Assembly (NCBI GenBank): GCA_011045955.1
Contig: DSBV01000126.1
Coordinates: 1-64,000, forward strand
Source of the DNA: Bacteroidales bacterium
GTDB lineage: Bacteria > Bacteroidota > Bacteroidia > Bacteroidales > Tenuifilaceae
Reading direction: 5' to 3'
Length of the DNA: 64,000 bases
In this document: positions 19,452 to 29,250 of the stretch, piece after piece
Position numbering within the stretch: position 1 is the stretch's first letter
Layout: each line of letters opens with the position of its first letter
Program-made: the position numbers and the translations under genes
Notes under the pieces: generated by a model
What the model was told of the DNA's origin: nothing
Database searches by the model: none
Seen by the model: only the letters and a program-made list of their open reading frames with translations

Positions 19452-21743
19452 ATGAAAATATTGGATATTAAAACGAGCATCACTTATTTGACATTTTCGG
19501 CTATAAGTATTTTCACAGGTTTGCATGCCCAGGAAATCGATAGCCTTTTAAGGCTATCGGAGCATTACCGGACAGTTAACCCCGACTCGGCTGTAAATTT
19601 TGCCAGGCAAGCTTTGGCAAAAGTTGACGCAGTAAATCAACCCGATATTGTGGCCCGGGTTTACTTTAGTTTAGGGTATGCCTACTACAACCGCAACGAC
19701 TTTGAACTAGCTCTGGAACATTTCAATAAGTCGCTGATGCTGGCTGAGCAATTGGATAATATCCAACTTCAGGCCTTAGTCCATAACCGTATTGGCAACG
19801 TGTACCAGCTAAAGAGTTACTACAACCAAGCCATTGATAAGTATAAAAAAGCATTGGACTACAATTACAAGATAGGGAACAAAGTAGAGATTGCCCGCAC
19901 GTTAGTTAATATTGGCACTGTGTTTGCAATCACGGGATATTTCTCAATTGCCTTGCAGTACATGCTCGATGCCCTTGAAATTTTTGAGCAATCGGGCGAA
20001 ACCGAGGGCATGGCTTGGACATCGTTAAGCATCTCGCGCCTTTTTAGTCGTTTGGAGATTAATGAAAGGGCTCTGCAGTATGCCGAGAACGCCTTAAACC
20101 ATTACCGCAGGCTTAGTAATCAAACCGGAATAACCTTAGCGCAAACCGAACTGGCCAACATATACTACCATACTGGTATGCACGACAAAGCGCTCGACTT
20201 ACTGGAAAAGATAGTTGATGAGAATTCACGCACCCGAAACATACATGCTCAAGCAGCCAATTACCTGCTAATAGGAATTATCTACTTTGATAAAAAACAA
20301 TACGGGCAGTCCGAGCACTACCTTAACCTATCGCAACATCTGAAACAGCAAGTGAACGATAGTATTGACATGGCAAAGCTTAACCGATACATGGGCGAAC
20401 TTGAACTGCAAAAGGGAAACTTTGCCAAAGGAGTTACCCTATTGAACAAAGCGTTAAACGATGCCCAAAAGCAAAAGATTACAACCGATTTGCGCGACAT
20501 TTACCATAGCTTATCGAACGCGGAGCGGAGAAAAGGTAATTACCTAAAGGCATACGAGTACTTTACCAACTATTCGGCGCTTAAGGATAGCGTTAACGCC
20601 AGCCAAATAGCTAAGTTGGAGATGCAGTACGACTTTGAAAAAAGAGAAAAGGAACAGGAGCTTATCTCGCGCCAACGCGATGCCATGCAGCAAGCCAGGC
20701 TTGAACGGCAACGAATGGCAACTCTGCTTATTTCAATAGCTTTAGTTTTGAGCCTTGCTCTGGCAGCGGTAGTGTTCAAATTCTACCGCGAAAAAAAGAG
20801 AACCAACCAAATTCTCATACAACAGAACACGGAAATATTAAGGCAAAAAAACGAAATTGAAAATCAGAAACAGGAGATTGAGGCCCAGCGCGATCTGGCC
20901 GAAAGGCAGCGTGACCAAATAGCCGAACAACAAAAGCAAATAACCGATAGTATTAAGTATGCTAGCCGTATTCAGGCTGCAGTTCTTCCTCGTAACCAGC
21001 AAATTTCCACGCTGCTTCGCGACCACTTTGTATTCTACCAGCCCAAAAACATTGTTAGTGGCGATTTCTTTTGGGTAACCAAACTCACCGATGGTAGAGT
21101 TGCGATAGCAGCAGCCGATTGTACTGGCCATGGTGTTCCCGGTGCTTTTATGAGTATGCTTGGAATTACCCTGCTAAAAGAACTAACTGCAACGCAACAT
21201 TTTGAGAATGCAGCCGATATCCTTTCCCGCTTACGCCGCCTAGTAATTGCCTCGCTCAATCCAGCCGAAACCGATAACGATTCCCACGACGGCATGGATA
21301 TGGGTATGCTCATAATTGACCGGAAAAAAATGGAGGCCCACTACGCAGGCGCATATTTCCCCTTGTTGATCATTAGGGACTCCTCATTGCAAGCCCCACC
21401 TAAACACTCAAAACCCATTACTGCCAACGGTAAAACTCTTTACGAAATTAAAGGCGATAAAATGCCTATTGGGCATCACATTATTGAGGAGCAAATGTTT
21501 ACCAACCATGTATTAGCAATCTTTGAGAACGACCAATTCTACATGCTTTCCGATGGGTATTCCGACCAGTTTGGTGGCCCTAAAAACTCAAAATTTATGA
21601 TGGTGAACCTCAAAAAACTGCTGCTCGATATTCACCACCTGCCATTAAATACCCAGCAAGGTATCTTACAGGAAAAATTTTATGAGTTTAAGGGTAACGA
21701 AAAACAGGTTGATGATATACTTATTATGGGATTTAGGATTTGA
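19452..21743 (+). CDS. TPR-repeat membrane protein with PP2C/SpoIIE-type phosphatase domain
   Basis: A 763-residue protein starting at MKILDIKTSITYLTFSAISIFTGLHAQ (signal peptide); the ORF track start 9 codons upstream is unlikely. About eight TPR repeats follow (RVYFSLGYAYYNRNDFELALEHF and similar), then a TM helix (LLISIALVLSLALAAVVFKFY), a coiled coil, and a cytoplasmic SpoIIE/PP2C domain (SGDFFWVTKLTDGRVAIAAADCTGHGVPGAFMSMLG, later FYMLSDGYSDQFGG), which retains metal-binding Asp residues. Such proteins usually dephosphorylate anti-anti-sigma factors; no such partner is in the window. Stops with TGA. Confidence 0.9.
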   Translation: MKILDIKTSITYLTFSAISIFTGLHAQEIDSLLRLSEHYRTVNPDSAVNFARQALAKVDAVNQPDIVARVYFSLGYAYYNRNDFELALEHFNKSLMLAEQLDNIQLQALVHNRIGNVYQLKSYYNQAIDKYKKALDYNYKIGNKVEIARTLVNIGTVFAITGYFSIALQYMLDALEIFEQSGETEGMAWTSLSISRLFSRLEINERALQYAENALNHYRRLSNQTGITLAQTELANIYYHTGMHDKALDLLEKIVDENSRTRNIHAQAANYLLIGIIYFDKKQYGQSEHYLNLSQHLKQQVNDSIDMAKLNRYMGELELQKGNFAKGVTLLNKALNDAQKQKITTDLRDIYHSLSNAERRKGNYLKAYEYFTNYSALKDSVNASQIAKLEMQYDFEKREKEQELISRQRDAMQQARLERQRMATLLISIALVLSLALAAVVFKFYREKKRTNQILIQQNTEILRQKNEIENQKQEIEAQRDLAERQRDQIAEQQKQITDSIKYASRIQAAVLPRNQQISTLLRDHFVFYQPKNIVSGDFFWVTKLTDGRVAIAAADCTGHGVPGAFMSMLGITLLKELTATQHFENAADILSRLRRLVIASLNPAETDNDSHDGMDMGMLIIDRKKMEAHYAGAYFPLLIIRDSSLQAPPKHSKPITANGKTLYEIKGDKMPIGHHIIEEQMFTNHVLAIFENDQFYMLSDGYSDQFGGPKNSKFMMVNLKKLLLDIHHLPLNTQQGILQEKFYEFKGNEKQVDDILIMGFRI

Positions 21744-21989
21744 CAGGCAAATTTCAATCAATTCATATAAATCTCAAACTCACACTCGGGTTTACCTGCT
21801 GCCTTTTCACTATTCCCTTAACTTCCTCTAACTCCATCTTATTCTTTCTATTCCGATTTATTCCGATTCATTCCTCTGGAAATTATCCCGCTTGAATTTA
21901 TTAATTTATAGTACTTGAAATTAATCACGCTTAAACCATTAGCAGAAAATCGTTTTTTAACTTTTTTTTCAATTTTTCGTAAAGTATCA

Positions 21990-21997
21990 TATGTTTG
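21990..21997 (+). promoter_or_regulatory. Promoter -7 box of the hybrid histidine kinase
   Basis: TATGTTTG is an exact TAnnTTTG. TTTC (21967-21970) lies 19 bases upstream as a one-mismatch -33 element. The ATG follows 17 bases after the box. Confidence 0.55.
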
Positions 21998-22014
21998 TAT
22001 GATAAAGTCGAACT

Positions 22015-24480
22015 ATGCAAAGCATACAATTTGCACATAGGGTTTTGAAACATTTTGCTTTTGTTTTGCTAATGCAATTCCCATTCTCAGTTTTTTCCCA
22101 GCCAAAATCCGATAGTATTGCAGTTAAGGCCCTAATCGATTCTGCGGCTAACGCAAAATCGCCACAAGTAAGAATAGCATTTGCACGCGAGGCATACCAT
22201 AAGGCAATAGCCACAAATAGCAAGCGGTTGATTGCTGATGCTACTCACGCAATGGGTAACGCTCTTTTTAGGCTAAACAGCTACGATACCGCGATCGACA
22301 CTCTACAAAGGGCGTTGGTTCTTTATAATATTGTTGGTGATAGCGCTGGAAGGGCAAAAACCTACTTCACCCTTGGGTCTTGCTTTGTGCGGAAGTCGAA
22401 CTATGTAAAGGCAATTCAACTAATTGAAGAGAGTGTAAAGCTGGCTTCATTGCTTAGTGATAGCGCGTTGCTTTCCAGCTGCTATAATACACTGGGGATT
22501 ATTTACTATACTCTTGATAACTACCCTACATCAATCGATTTTTTTGAAAAAGCAGCAAACTACTACGAAAAAACTCACAGTTACAAAAACTATGTACGGG
22601 TTAAAGGAAATATTGGATTATGCCTTATTAAGACGGGCGAAAAGGATAGTGCTAAGAAGATTTTTTTTAGTACGCTTGGTAACTATGGCAAGTATATGGA
22701 TTCGCTTATGCTTGCATCGTTCTTTGATAACATTGGCGTTCTATACGAGGCTTTAGGCAAAATCGATTCGGCATTGCACTACCATAACCATTCATTAAAT
22801 ATTAGTAAAAAAATTAAATCATCACGAGGAATTGCTTTAAGTAACCTGGCAATTGGCCGATGCTACAACGGTCAGAGCAAATACAGTGTGGCAAGGGCAT
22901 ACCTCCTTACTGCCAAACAAGTATCCCAAAAAAATAAGTTAGAATATATTACTGCACAGGCCAACAGGCAGCTCGCCACTTGTTACGAAGAACTTGGCGA
23001 TTTTAAAAGTTCTCAGAGATGCCTAAAGGAGTTTTTGGAGTATAACGATAAAACATTCACCAAGAAAATGGTGAATCAGGTTGCTCAATTGCACTCGATG
23101 TTGCAAATAGAAAAGCAAGAAAAGGAGAATCAACAGCTACAGCTGCAACTTGAACTAAAATCGTTAAATGAACAGAAGGATAAAAAGATCATCACTTTGT
23201 ACACAATCTTTTCAATACTTTTGCTCCTTACTCTTAGCATTATTGTTTACTTTGCCCTTCAGCTCTCCCAAAAGAAAAAGCTATTAGAGCATACAAACTC
23301 TCAGCTTTTCAGGTTCAATAATGAGCTCGATTCCCTGGTAAAACATAGAACCAGAGAGTTAAATAATGCTCTTGACCAAATTAGGGAGCTGGAGAGAATT
23401 AAATCCGCTTTCATGGCAAACATCAGCCATGAAATCCGAACACCCCTGAATGGTGTACTGGGACTCACCTACTACCTCTCGTCATCAGAATGCCCTGCTG
23501 AAGAGCGTTCGCAGATAGGTGAACAGGTTAAGCGCTTAGGAAATAAACTTGTAAGAATAGTTGACGATATCCTTGAACTTTCAAAAATTGAAACTAACCA
23601 GGTAAACCTGCTGCTGTCCGAGGTCAACCTAAATCAGCTCCTCGATAAGGTTTACAAGGAATTTGACACCATTGCCGAGTTTGATGATAAGAAACTCTTT
23701 TTTAGGGTGAATAAATCGCTACCCAACGATAAGGCAGTAGTAATAAGCGATTACTACCGATTGCGAAGCATTGTTATTCACCTTTTAGAGAATGCTTTTA
23801 AGTTCACGAACCAGGGTGGTATTGAAATGGGTTACTCCATAAACGAGAACTCGTTGCTATACCTATACGTAAAGGATACAGGGGTGGGTATACCTGACGA
23901 TATCCAGAAGAAAGTTTTTGAGCGTTTTTATAAGCACTTAGATGATTCCAGCCCAATATTTTACGATGGTTTAGGAATTGGATTAACCATAGCCATGGGT
24001 TATGCCATTGCGTTAGGGGGTAGCATCAAGCTTCAATCTTCACCGGGGCAAGGCTCTACTTTTACTCTTGTATTACCTATTAGGGTAACCAACTCAAACT
24101 CCAACAAGGAGGCTTTCAACTTTACTGGTAAAAGAATACTGGTGGTAGAAGACGATCTGATTAACTACCAGTACCTACACGCCTTGCTTAGTAAAACTGG
24201 TGCTACTGTTACTCATATTAAAAATGGCGAGGATGCCATAGAGGCAGCCACTATTGATAGGGCTGCCGATTTAATTCTTCTGGACATACAGTTACCTTTT
24301 AAAAGCGGCATAGAGGCTGCCATTGAGATACGAAAAGTAAATAAAGAAATTCCCATAATAGCACAAACTGCCACTGATTCTGATTATGTTAATGCCTGTC
24401 TGGAAGCTGGTTGTAATGCTTTTATCACAAAACCAATCGATCCCGATGAACTACTCTCTCTTATTAACCGATTCCTATAA
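22015..24480 (+). CDS. TPR-containing hybrid histidine kinase
   Basis: An 821-residue protein. Signal peptide (MQSIQFAHRVLKHFAFVLLMQFPFSVFSQ), periplasmic TPR repeats (about 35-340), coiled coil, a TM helix (IITLYTIFSILLLLTLSIIVYFAL), HisKA with the H-box FMANISHEIRTPLNGVLG, HATPase_c (YLYVKDTGVGIPDD, GLGIGLTIAMG) and a C-terminal receiver (RILVVEDDLINYQYL, LILLDIQLP with the phospho-acceptor Asp, FITKPIDPDE). There is no DNA-binding domain, so the phosphate must be passed to an unseen partner or the receiver acts on the kinase itself. Its TPR-plus-TM layout resembles that of the PP2C protein 271 bases upstream. Confidence 0.92.
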   Translation: MQSIQFAHRVLKHFAFVLLMQFPFSVFSQPKSDSIAVKALIDSAANAKSPQVRIAFAREAYHKAIATNSKRLIADATHAMGNALFRLNSYDTAIDTLQRALVLYNIVGDSAGRAKTYFTLGSCFVRKSNYVKAIQLIEESVKLASLLSDSALLSSCYNTLGIIYYTLDNYPTSIDFFEKAANYYEKTHSYKNYVRVKGNIGLCLIKTGEKDSAKKIFFSTLGNYGKYMDSLMLASFFDNIGVLYEALGKIDSALHYHNHSLNISKKIKSSRGIALSNLAIGRCYNGQSKYSVARAYLLTAKQVSQKNKLEYITAQANRQLATCYEELGDFKSSQRCLKEFLEYNDKTFTKKMVNQVAQLHSMLQIEKQEKENQQLQLQLELKSLNEQKDKKIITLYTIFSILLLLTLSIIVYFALQLSQKKKLLEHTNSQLFRFNNELDSLVKHRTRELNNALDQIRELERIKSAFMANISHEIRTPLNGVLGLTYYLSSSECPAEERSQIGEQVKRLGNKLVRIVDDILELSKIETNQVNLLLSEVNLNQLLDKVYKEFDTIAEFDDKKLFFRVNKSLPNDKAVVISDYYRLRSIVIHLLENAFKFTNQGGIEMGYSINENSLLYLYVKDTGVGIPDDIQKKVFERFYKHLDDSSPIFYDGLGIGLTIAMGYAIALGGSIKLQSSPGQGSTFTLVLPIRVTNSNSNKEAFNFTGKRILVVEDDLINYQYLHALLSKTGATVTHIKNGEDAIEAATIDRAADLILLDIQLPFKSGIEAAIEIRKVNKEIPIIAQTATDSDYVNACLEAGCNAFITKPIDPDELLSLINRFL

Positions 24481-24516
24481 ACCATAAACCCCAACATAGG
24501 TTGGGGTTTATGGTTT
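24479..24516. terminator. Bidirectional terminator, 17-bp perfect stem
   Basis: AAACCATAAACCCCAAC-atag-GTTGGGGTTTATGGTTT. It begins inside the stop codon of the histidine kinase and separates it from the convergent ychF. Confidence 0.85.
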
Positions 24517-24529
24517 ATTTGGCTGTTTT

Positions 24530-25621
24530 TTATATGTTGAAACGGATATGCAGAATATCACCATCCTCCACAACGTAATTCTTACCTTCAACAAATAACT
24601 TTCCCTTTTCGCGGCAGGCGTGTTCAGAGCCAAGGGTAATAAAATCGTTATACTTCATAACCTCGGCCCTAATAAACCCGCGTTCAAGGTCGGAATGTAT
24701 AACACCGGCAGCCTGCGGGGCTGTCATCCCTTTTTTGATTGTCCATGCCCTAATTTCTTTTGGCCCTACAGTAAAAAAGGTTTCGAGGTTCAGAAGAGAG
24801 TATGCCGCTCTGATAAGCTTTTTAACGCCGGGCTCAGTAAGTCCTACATCGGCCAAAAAGGCTTTGCGGTCATCCTCACTTTCCAGTTCCGATATTTCGG
24901 CTTCAACCTTGCCGGCAATTATCAGGATTTCGGCATTTTCATCCTTTAGGAACTCCTTTACTCTATCGGAGTATGGATTACCGTTCATAGCCGATTTTTC
25001 ATCAACATTGCAAACGTAAATTACGGGTTTGGTAGTAAGCAGGAAAAGGTCGTCAACATACTTTTTATCGTGCTCATCAACGGGGACAGTTGAGGCGTTT
25101 TTGAAAGCTTCGAGGTGGTTTTTATACACCGAAAGCACCTCAAAAGCCTTTTTGGCTTCCTTATCGCCAACCTTTGAAGCTTTTTCAACCTTTTGTAACT
25201 TTTTCTCAACCGATTCCAGGTCGCGAACCTGCAGCTCAAAGTTCACCGTTTCGATATCGCGAACCGGGTCGATTGAACCATCGATGTGTGGTAACGAGAG
25301 ATCGTCGAAACAGCGTAGCACGTGGATTAACGCATCGCAGTTACGAACATCGGCCAGGAACTTGTTGCCCTCGCCCTTACCAGTTGTTTTTGACAAGCCC
25401 GGAATATCAACTATCTCAACGGTGGTATGAACTATTCGCTCAGTGGGTTGGATCTTTTCAAGTTCGTAAAGCCGGTTATCGGGAACGTTTATTGTACTGA
25501 TGTTCGATTTACCTGTGCCCGTAGCCACATTGCTGGTTAAAGCCTTAGTGCTGGACATGCAGTTGAAAATAGTAGTTTTGCCCACGTTGGCAAGACCGAT
25601 TATGCCACATTTTAAACCCAT
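24530..25621 (-). CDS. ychF: Redox-regulated ATPase YchF
   Basis: A 363-residue Obg-family P-loop protein that binds ribosomes and prefers ATP. G1 is GLANVGKTTIFN, G3 is DIPGL, and the G4 position reads CNVDE rather than NKxD, the substitution behind ATP preference in this family. The coiled-coil middle domain and C-terminal TGS domain (FTVGPKEIRAWTIKKGMTAPQAAGVIH) are complete. Confidence 0.97.
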   Translation of the reverse strand: MGLKCGIIGLANVGKTTIFNCMSSTKALTSNVATGTGKSNISTINVPDNRLYELEKIQPTERIVHTTVEIVDIPGLSKTTGKGEGNKFLADVRNCDALIHVLRCFDDLSLPHIDGSIDPVRDIETVNFELQVRDLESVEKKLQKVEKASKVGDKEAKKAFEVLSVYKNHLEAFKNASTVPVDEHDKKYVDDLFLLTTKPVIYVCNVDEKSAMNGNPYSDRVKEFLKDENAEILIIAGKVEAEISELESEDDRKAFLADVGLTEPGVKKLIRAAYSLLNLETFFTVGPKEIRAWTIKKGMTAPQAAGVIHSDLERGFIRAEVMKYNDFITLGSEHACREKGKLFVEGKNYVVEDGDILHIRFNI

Positions 25622-25643
25622 CGGAATTCAATTTATTTGAGCA

Positions 25644-25674
25644 CAAAATTACAGCAAATAGCTCAGATAACAAA
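25644..25674 (-). promoter_or_regulatory. Promoter of ychF
   Basis: Minus strand: TTTG (25671-25674), 19-base spacer, TAATTTTG (25644-25651), 22 bases before the start codon. It abuts the terminator of the upstream OmpA gene. Confidence 0.75.
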
Positions 25675-25694
25675 AAAGCGGCTAACGCCGCTTT
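25675..25694 (-). terminator. Terminator after the OmpA-family gene
   Basis: AAAGCGGC-taac-GCCGCTTT, an 8-bp perfect stem followed on the minus strand by a T run. It lies right after the stop codon of the minus-strand OmpA gene. Confidence 0.8.
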
Positions 25695-25699
25695 AGAGT

Positions 25700-26731
25700 T
25701 TAGTCGCTTTCGAGCAGCTGGAATATTTCGTCCATTTTTGGGGTAAGGATAATCTCCGTGCGCCTGTTTTTTTGTCGGGCTTCGGGTGTTTTAGCCCTAT
25801 CAATGGGGATATACTGGCTGCGTCCTGCTGCAGTTACACGCACAGGGTCAATCCTTGAACCTGTGATCAGTAGACGTACAATGGTCGTAGCACGTTTTAC
25901 ACTTAAATCCCAGTTATCCTGCAGTCCGCCTGTTCCGCGATAGGGAACATCGTCGGTATGCCCCTCAACCATAATGTTTATATCGGGATTCTGTTCAAGT
26001 ACAGGAATTAGCTGTTTAATGGCAGCGACTCCCTTTGAGTCAATCTCGTAGCTGCCCGATTTGAACATCAACTTTTCCTCCAGCGATACGTAAACCTTAC
26101 CATTCTGGATTGAAACGGTTAGACCCTTGCTCTCGAACCCAAAAAGGGCATCGGCAATTTTTTCCCTGAGAGCCCTCACAATGGAATCCTTGGCGTTTAG
26201 CATTCGCTCCATCTCAACTAACCGGGCGTTCCGCACATCAAGTTCACGTTTCATGTTATCGAGATTTGCCTGCACCTTATCGAGTCCTACCTTACGCTGG
26301 TATAGCCTGCGTTCCAACTCTTTTAGGGCATCTTCCTTTTCCTGCAACTCTTCCTGCGTTTTCTGTATTTGAAGCAAAAGCTTTTTGGTTTCATCCTTGC
26401 TACCCGAAATTACTCCATCCTGCAGGTTTTGGAGCTCAGCGTATCGCTCCTTAAGCGTTGCAAGCTCTTCATTAATGCGGTTTAACGTAATTGCGCGGTT
26501 AATGCTGTCGCTTGTGAGGGCATCAACCTTTGCCTCAAAAATACGGTTTTTGCTGTCGAGCTCCGAGTTTTTTGTTGAAAGGGCTTCATTTTCTACCGAC
26601 AACTTTTCACGTTCCTCCTCGCACTTTGCGTATTTATCCTGAAGTGCCTGAAATTCCTTTGCAGGTACGCAAGCTGAAAGAATTGCAAAGCCAAGTATCA
26701 GGGCCTTAGGGTATTTTTGATATAACTTCAT
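25700..26731 (-). CDS. OmpA-family lipoprotein with coiled coil
   Basis: A 343-residue envelope protein. The N-terminus KALILGFAILSACVPAKE is a lipoprotein signal (LSAC lipobox). Residues ~30-200 form a long coiled coil (repeated KNxELDSKNRIFE, LQEKEDALKELERRL), then an OmpA peptidoglycan-binding domain (INIMVEGHTDDVPYRGTGG, WDLSVKRATTIVRLL, RQKNRRTEIILTP). Likely tethers the outer membrane to peptidoglycan across a spaced coiled coil. Confidence 0.9.
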   Translation of the reverse strand: MKLYQKYPKALILGFAILSACVPAKEFQALQDKYAKCEEEREKLSVENEALSTKNSELDSKNRIFEAKVDALTSDSINRAITLNRINEELATLKERYAELQNLQDGVISGSKDETKKLLLQIQKTQEELQEKEDALKELERRLYQRKVGLDKVQANLDNMKRELDVRNARLVEMERMLNAKDSIVRALREKIADALFGFESKGLTVSIQNGKVYVSLEEKLMFKSGSYEIDSKGVAAIKQLIPVLEQNPDINIMVEGHTDDVPYRGTGGLQDNWDLSVKRATTIVRLLITGSRIDPVRVTAAGRSQYIPIDRAKTPEARQKNRRTEIILTPKMDEIFQLLESD

Positions 26732-26748
26732 GTTGCAATTATTTTGAA

Positions 26749-26756
26749 CAAATATA
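26749..26756 (-). promoter_or_regulatory. Promoter -7 box of the OmpA-family gene
   Basis: TATATTTG on the minus strand, 17 bases before the start codon; no clear -33 box. Confidence 0.5.
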
Positions 26757-26831
26757 AAAATTTAATTGCACCTTCGCGGTTTGAAACATTTTTAAAATAT
26801 CAACATAAAAAGATAATTTAGACAGAAAAGA

Positions 26832-26864
26832 TTTGGAAAAATCTGCAATAAAGTACTATTTTAG
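26832..26864 (+). promoter_or_regulatory. Probable promoter of dxs
   Basis: TTTG (26832-26835), 21-base spacer, TATTTTAG (26857-26864; one mismatch), 22 bases before the first ATG. Confidence 0.5.
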
Positions 26865-26886
26865 CTGTTAAGGTCTAGTTAGTGTA

Positions 26887-28815
26887 ATGGTGTTTATGGA
26901 GAACAAGTACGCATTGCTAAGCAATATCGATTCGCCCGAGGATATTAAAAGGTTACAACCAGAGCAGCTGGTTGAATTAAGTGCTGAGCTCAGGCAGTTT
27001 ATTATTGATATTGTTTCTGAGAATCCGGGTCATTTTGCCTCAAGCCTTGGCGTTGTTGAGTTAACCATAGCCCTCCACTACGTGTATAACACTCCCTTTG
27101 ACCGAATAATTTGGGATGTAGGCCATCAGGCTTATGGCCACAAAATACTTACTGGCCGTCGCGACATTTTCCATACTAACCGAAAGTATAAGGGTATTAG
27201 CGGTTTCCCAAAACGTTCCGAGAGTCCTTACGATGCCTTTGGCGTTGGCCATTCATCCACATCCATTTCCGCAGCCCTTGGCATGTCGGTAGCATCGAGG
27301 TTGAAGCTTGAAAACCGAAAAATAGTAGCAGTAATTGGCGATGGTGCTCTTACTGGCGGAATAGCCTTTGAGGCTCTTAACCATGGCGGGGGCATCAACC
27401 CAAACATGCTGGTTATCCTTAACGACAACAATATCTCCATTGATCCAAGTGTTGGCGCTCTTAAGGAGTACTTGCTCGATGTTACCACCTCAAAAACGTA
27501 CAACAGACTCAAGGACGAGGTTTGGGATATCCTGGGACGACTTGATAGGGTTGGCCCGAAAACCCGCAGCCTAATTCAAAAAATTGAAAATGCTGTTAAG
27601 GCTGCACTGCTCAAGCAAAGTAATCTTTTCGAATCGCTTGGATTTAGGTATTTTGGGCCTATTGATGGGCACGATGTGGTTTACCTAACCCGTGTACTTC
27701 AGGATTTAAAGGATATTCCAGGCCCAAAACTGCTGCACATCGTTACCGTTAAGGGCAAAGGGTACGCACCCGCTGAGAGTAACCAAACAGCCTTTCATGC
27801 TCCGGGACTGTTCAATAAGGAAACCGGCGAGAGGATAAAGCTGGATGCTAACAAGCCCACCCCACCCCGCTACCAAGATGTTTTTGGCGAAACCCTGGTT
27901 GAACTCGCCAAGCAAAACCCAAAGATTGTTGGAATTACCCCTGCCATGGCAAGCGGATGCTCCCTCAATATCATGATGCAAAAGATGCCCGATAGGGCTT
28001 TTGATGTGGGCATTGCCGAACAACACGCTGTAACCTTCTCGGCCGGGCTGGCTGCTGAGGGGCTAATTCCATTCTGCAACATTTACTCCACCTTCATGCA
28101 AAGGGCATACGACCAAGTTATACACGATGTTGCGCTTCAAAACCTGCCTGTTGTTTTTTGCCTTGACCGTGGCGGGTTAGTTGGCGATGATGGTGCTACA
28201 CACCATGGTGCTTACGACCTAGCATACATGCGCAGCGTTCCTAACATGACCGTTGCAGCACCAATGAACGAGGAGGAATTACGCAACTTAATGTACACAG
28301 CTCAGCTTGAGCCCAAGGGGCCCATTTCCATTCGCTATCCACGTGGCAATGGTGTTATGGTGGATTGGCGTAAGCCTTTCAAACGCGTTGAGCTGGGCAA
28401 GGGTAGAGTTCTTAGAACTGGCAGCGATATTGCAATTCTTTCCATTGGTCACATTGGTAACCTTGCAGCAAAGGCGGCCGATATGCTTGAGGCCGATGGC
28501 CACGCAGTTTTTCATGCCGACATGCGTTTTGTTAAACCGCTCGATGTTGAGATTCTTAAATCGGTTGGCAAGGAGTTTAAAACTGTTATCACGGTTGAGG
28601 ACGGCTGCCTACCCGGCGGTTTTGGAAGCGCTGTGCTGGAGTGGCTCAACGATAATGGCTACACCATTAAGGTAGTTCGCCTGGGTATTCCCGATACCTT
28701 TATTGAACAAGGAACCCAGCAGGAACTCTACGCCGAGTGTGGCTACGATATTGAGAACATCTACAAAACCGCAAAGCGTTACATCACCAAAAAGGTTAAG
28801 CTGAGAGCCGGTTAA
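26887..28815 (+). CDS. dxs: 1-deoxy-D-xylulose-5-phosphate synthase
   Basis: A 642-residue thiamine-diphosphate enzyme that condenses pyruvate and glyceraldehyde 3-phosphate in the first step of the MEP isoprenoid pathway. Motifs: VGHQAYGHKILTGRR, the ThDP/Mg motif GDGALTGGIAFEALNHGG...LNDNNISID, GIAEQHAVTFSAGLAAEG, and DRGGLVGDDGATHHG. Full length. Two ATGs are possible (26887, MVFMENKY, or 26896, MENKYALLSNIDSPED); the second matches family N-termini, the first is kept as in the track. Confidence 0.96.
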   Translation: MVFMENKYALLSNIDSPEDIKRLQPEQLVELSAELRQFIIDIVSENPGHFASSLGVVELTIALHYVYNTPFDRIIWDVGHQAYGHKILTGRRDIFHTNRKYKGISGFPKRSESPYDAFGVGHSSTSISAALGMSVASRLKLENRKIVAVIGDGALTGGIAFEALNHGGGINPNMLVILNDNNISIDPSVGALKEYLLDVTTSKTYNRLKDEVWDILGRLDRVGPKTRSLIQKIENAVKAALLKQSNLFESLGFRYFGPIDGHDVVYLTRVLQDLKDIPGPKLLHIVTVKGKGYAPAESNQTAFHAPGLFNKETGERIKLDANKPTPPRYQDVFGETLVELAKQNPKIVGITPAMASGCSLNIMMQKMPDRAFDVGIAEQHAVTFSAGLAAEGLIPFCNIYSTFMQRAYDQVIHDVALQNLPVVFCLDRGGLVGDDGATHHGAYDLAYMRSVPNMTVAAPMNEEELRNLMYTAQLEPKGPISIRYPRGNGVMVDWRKPFKRVELGKGRVLRTGSDIAILSIGHIGNLAAKAADMLEADGHAVFHADMRFVKPLDVEILKSVGKEFKTVITVEDGCLPGGFGSAVLEWLNDNGYTIKVVRLGIPDTFIEQGTQQELYAECGYDIENIYKTAKRYITKKVKLRAG

Positions 28816-28833
28816 GATATTGCCCTAAAATTT

Positions 28834-28864
28834 TTTGACAAATTAAGTAAACATATTATCTTCG
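28834..28864 (+). promoter_or_regulatory. Promoter of tRNA-Leu
   Basis: TTTG (28834-28837), 19-base spacer, TATCTTCG (28857-28864; one mismatch), 17 bases before the mature tRNA. Confidence 0.6.
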
Positions 28865-28881
28865 CACCGATTTTTTACTAC

Positions 28882-28965
28882 GCCCGGGTGGCGGAATTGG
28901 TAGACGCGCTGGTCTCAAACACCAGTGGTAGCAATACCATGCCGGTTCGACCCCGGCCCCGGGTA
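28882..28965 (+). tRNA. tRNA-Leu (anticodon CAA)
   Basis: 84 bases with acceptor arms GCCCGGG/CCCGGGT, anticodon stem CTGGT/ACCAG around loop CTCAAAC (anticodon CAA), a long variable arm as expected of class II tRNA-Leu, and T arm GCCGG-TTCGACC-CCGGC. CCA is not encoded. A terminator follows directly. Confidence 0.95.
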
Positions 28966-28967
28966 CT

Positions 28968-28995
28968 AAAGCCTCGAATCGTTTGGGGCTTTTTT
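28968..28995 (+). terminator. Terminator after tRNA-Leu
   Basis: AAAGCCTC-gaatcgttt-GGGGCTTTTTT, an 8-bp stem with one T/G wobble and a T tract, starting 2 bases after the tRNA. Confidence 0.8.
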
Positions 28996-29250
28996 CATTT
29001 CCAGTATCGGTTTCTGTGCTGAATTGTTAGGAAGGTCTTCCGAGAACCTCAGTATGACAGGTGGAGCTCTCAGGTGTGTGTTGTTTGTGAAACGAATGGA
29101 ACACAGATGACACTGATGAATTAGTTGTTCGTTGATCGTTGTTCGTAAAAAATGACCCGGCATGAAAACAAATGAATCTGAAATCCTCTTTATCCTTTAA
29201 CCTTGAATCCAACTATATCGGGACTCTGAATAACCTAAGGAAATTATTAT
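28996..29250. repeat. Intergenic repeat patch 3
   Basis: Between tRNA-Leu and the dehydrogenase. Contains GAACCTCAGTATGACAGGTGG, GGAACACAGATGACACTGATGAATTAG with GTTCGTTGATCGTTGTTCG (reverse of modules near 39010-39080), CTTTATCCTTTAACC and a degenerate CTATATCGGGACTCTGAAT. No gene seen. Confidence 0.65.
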
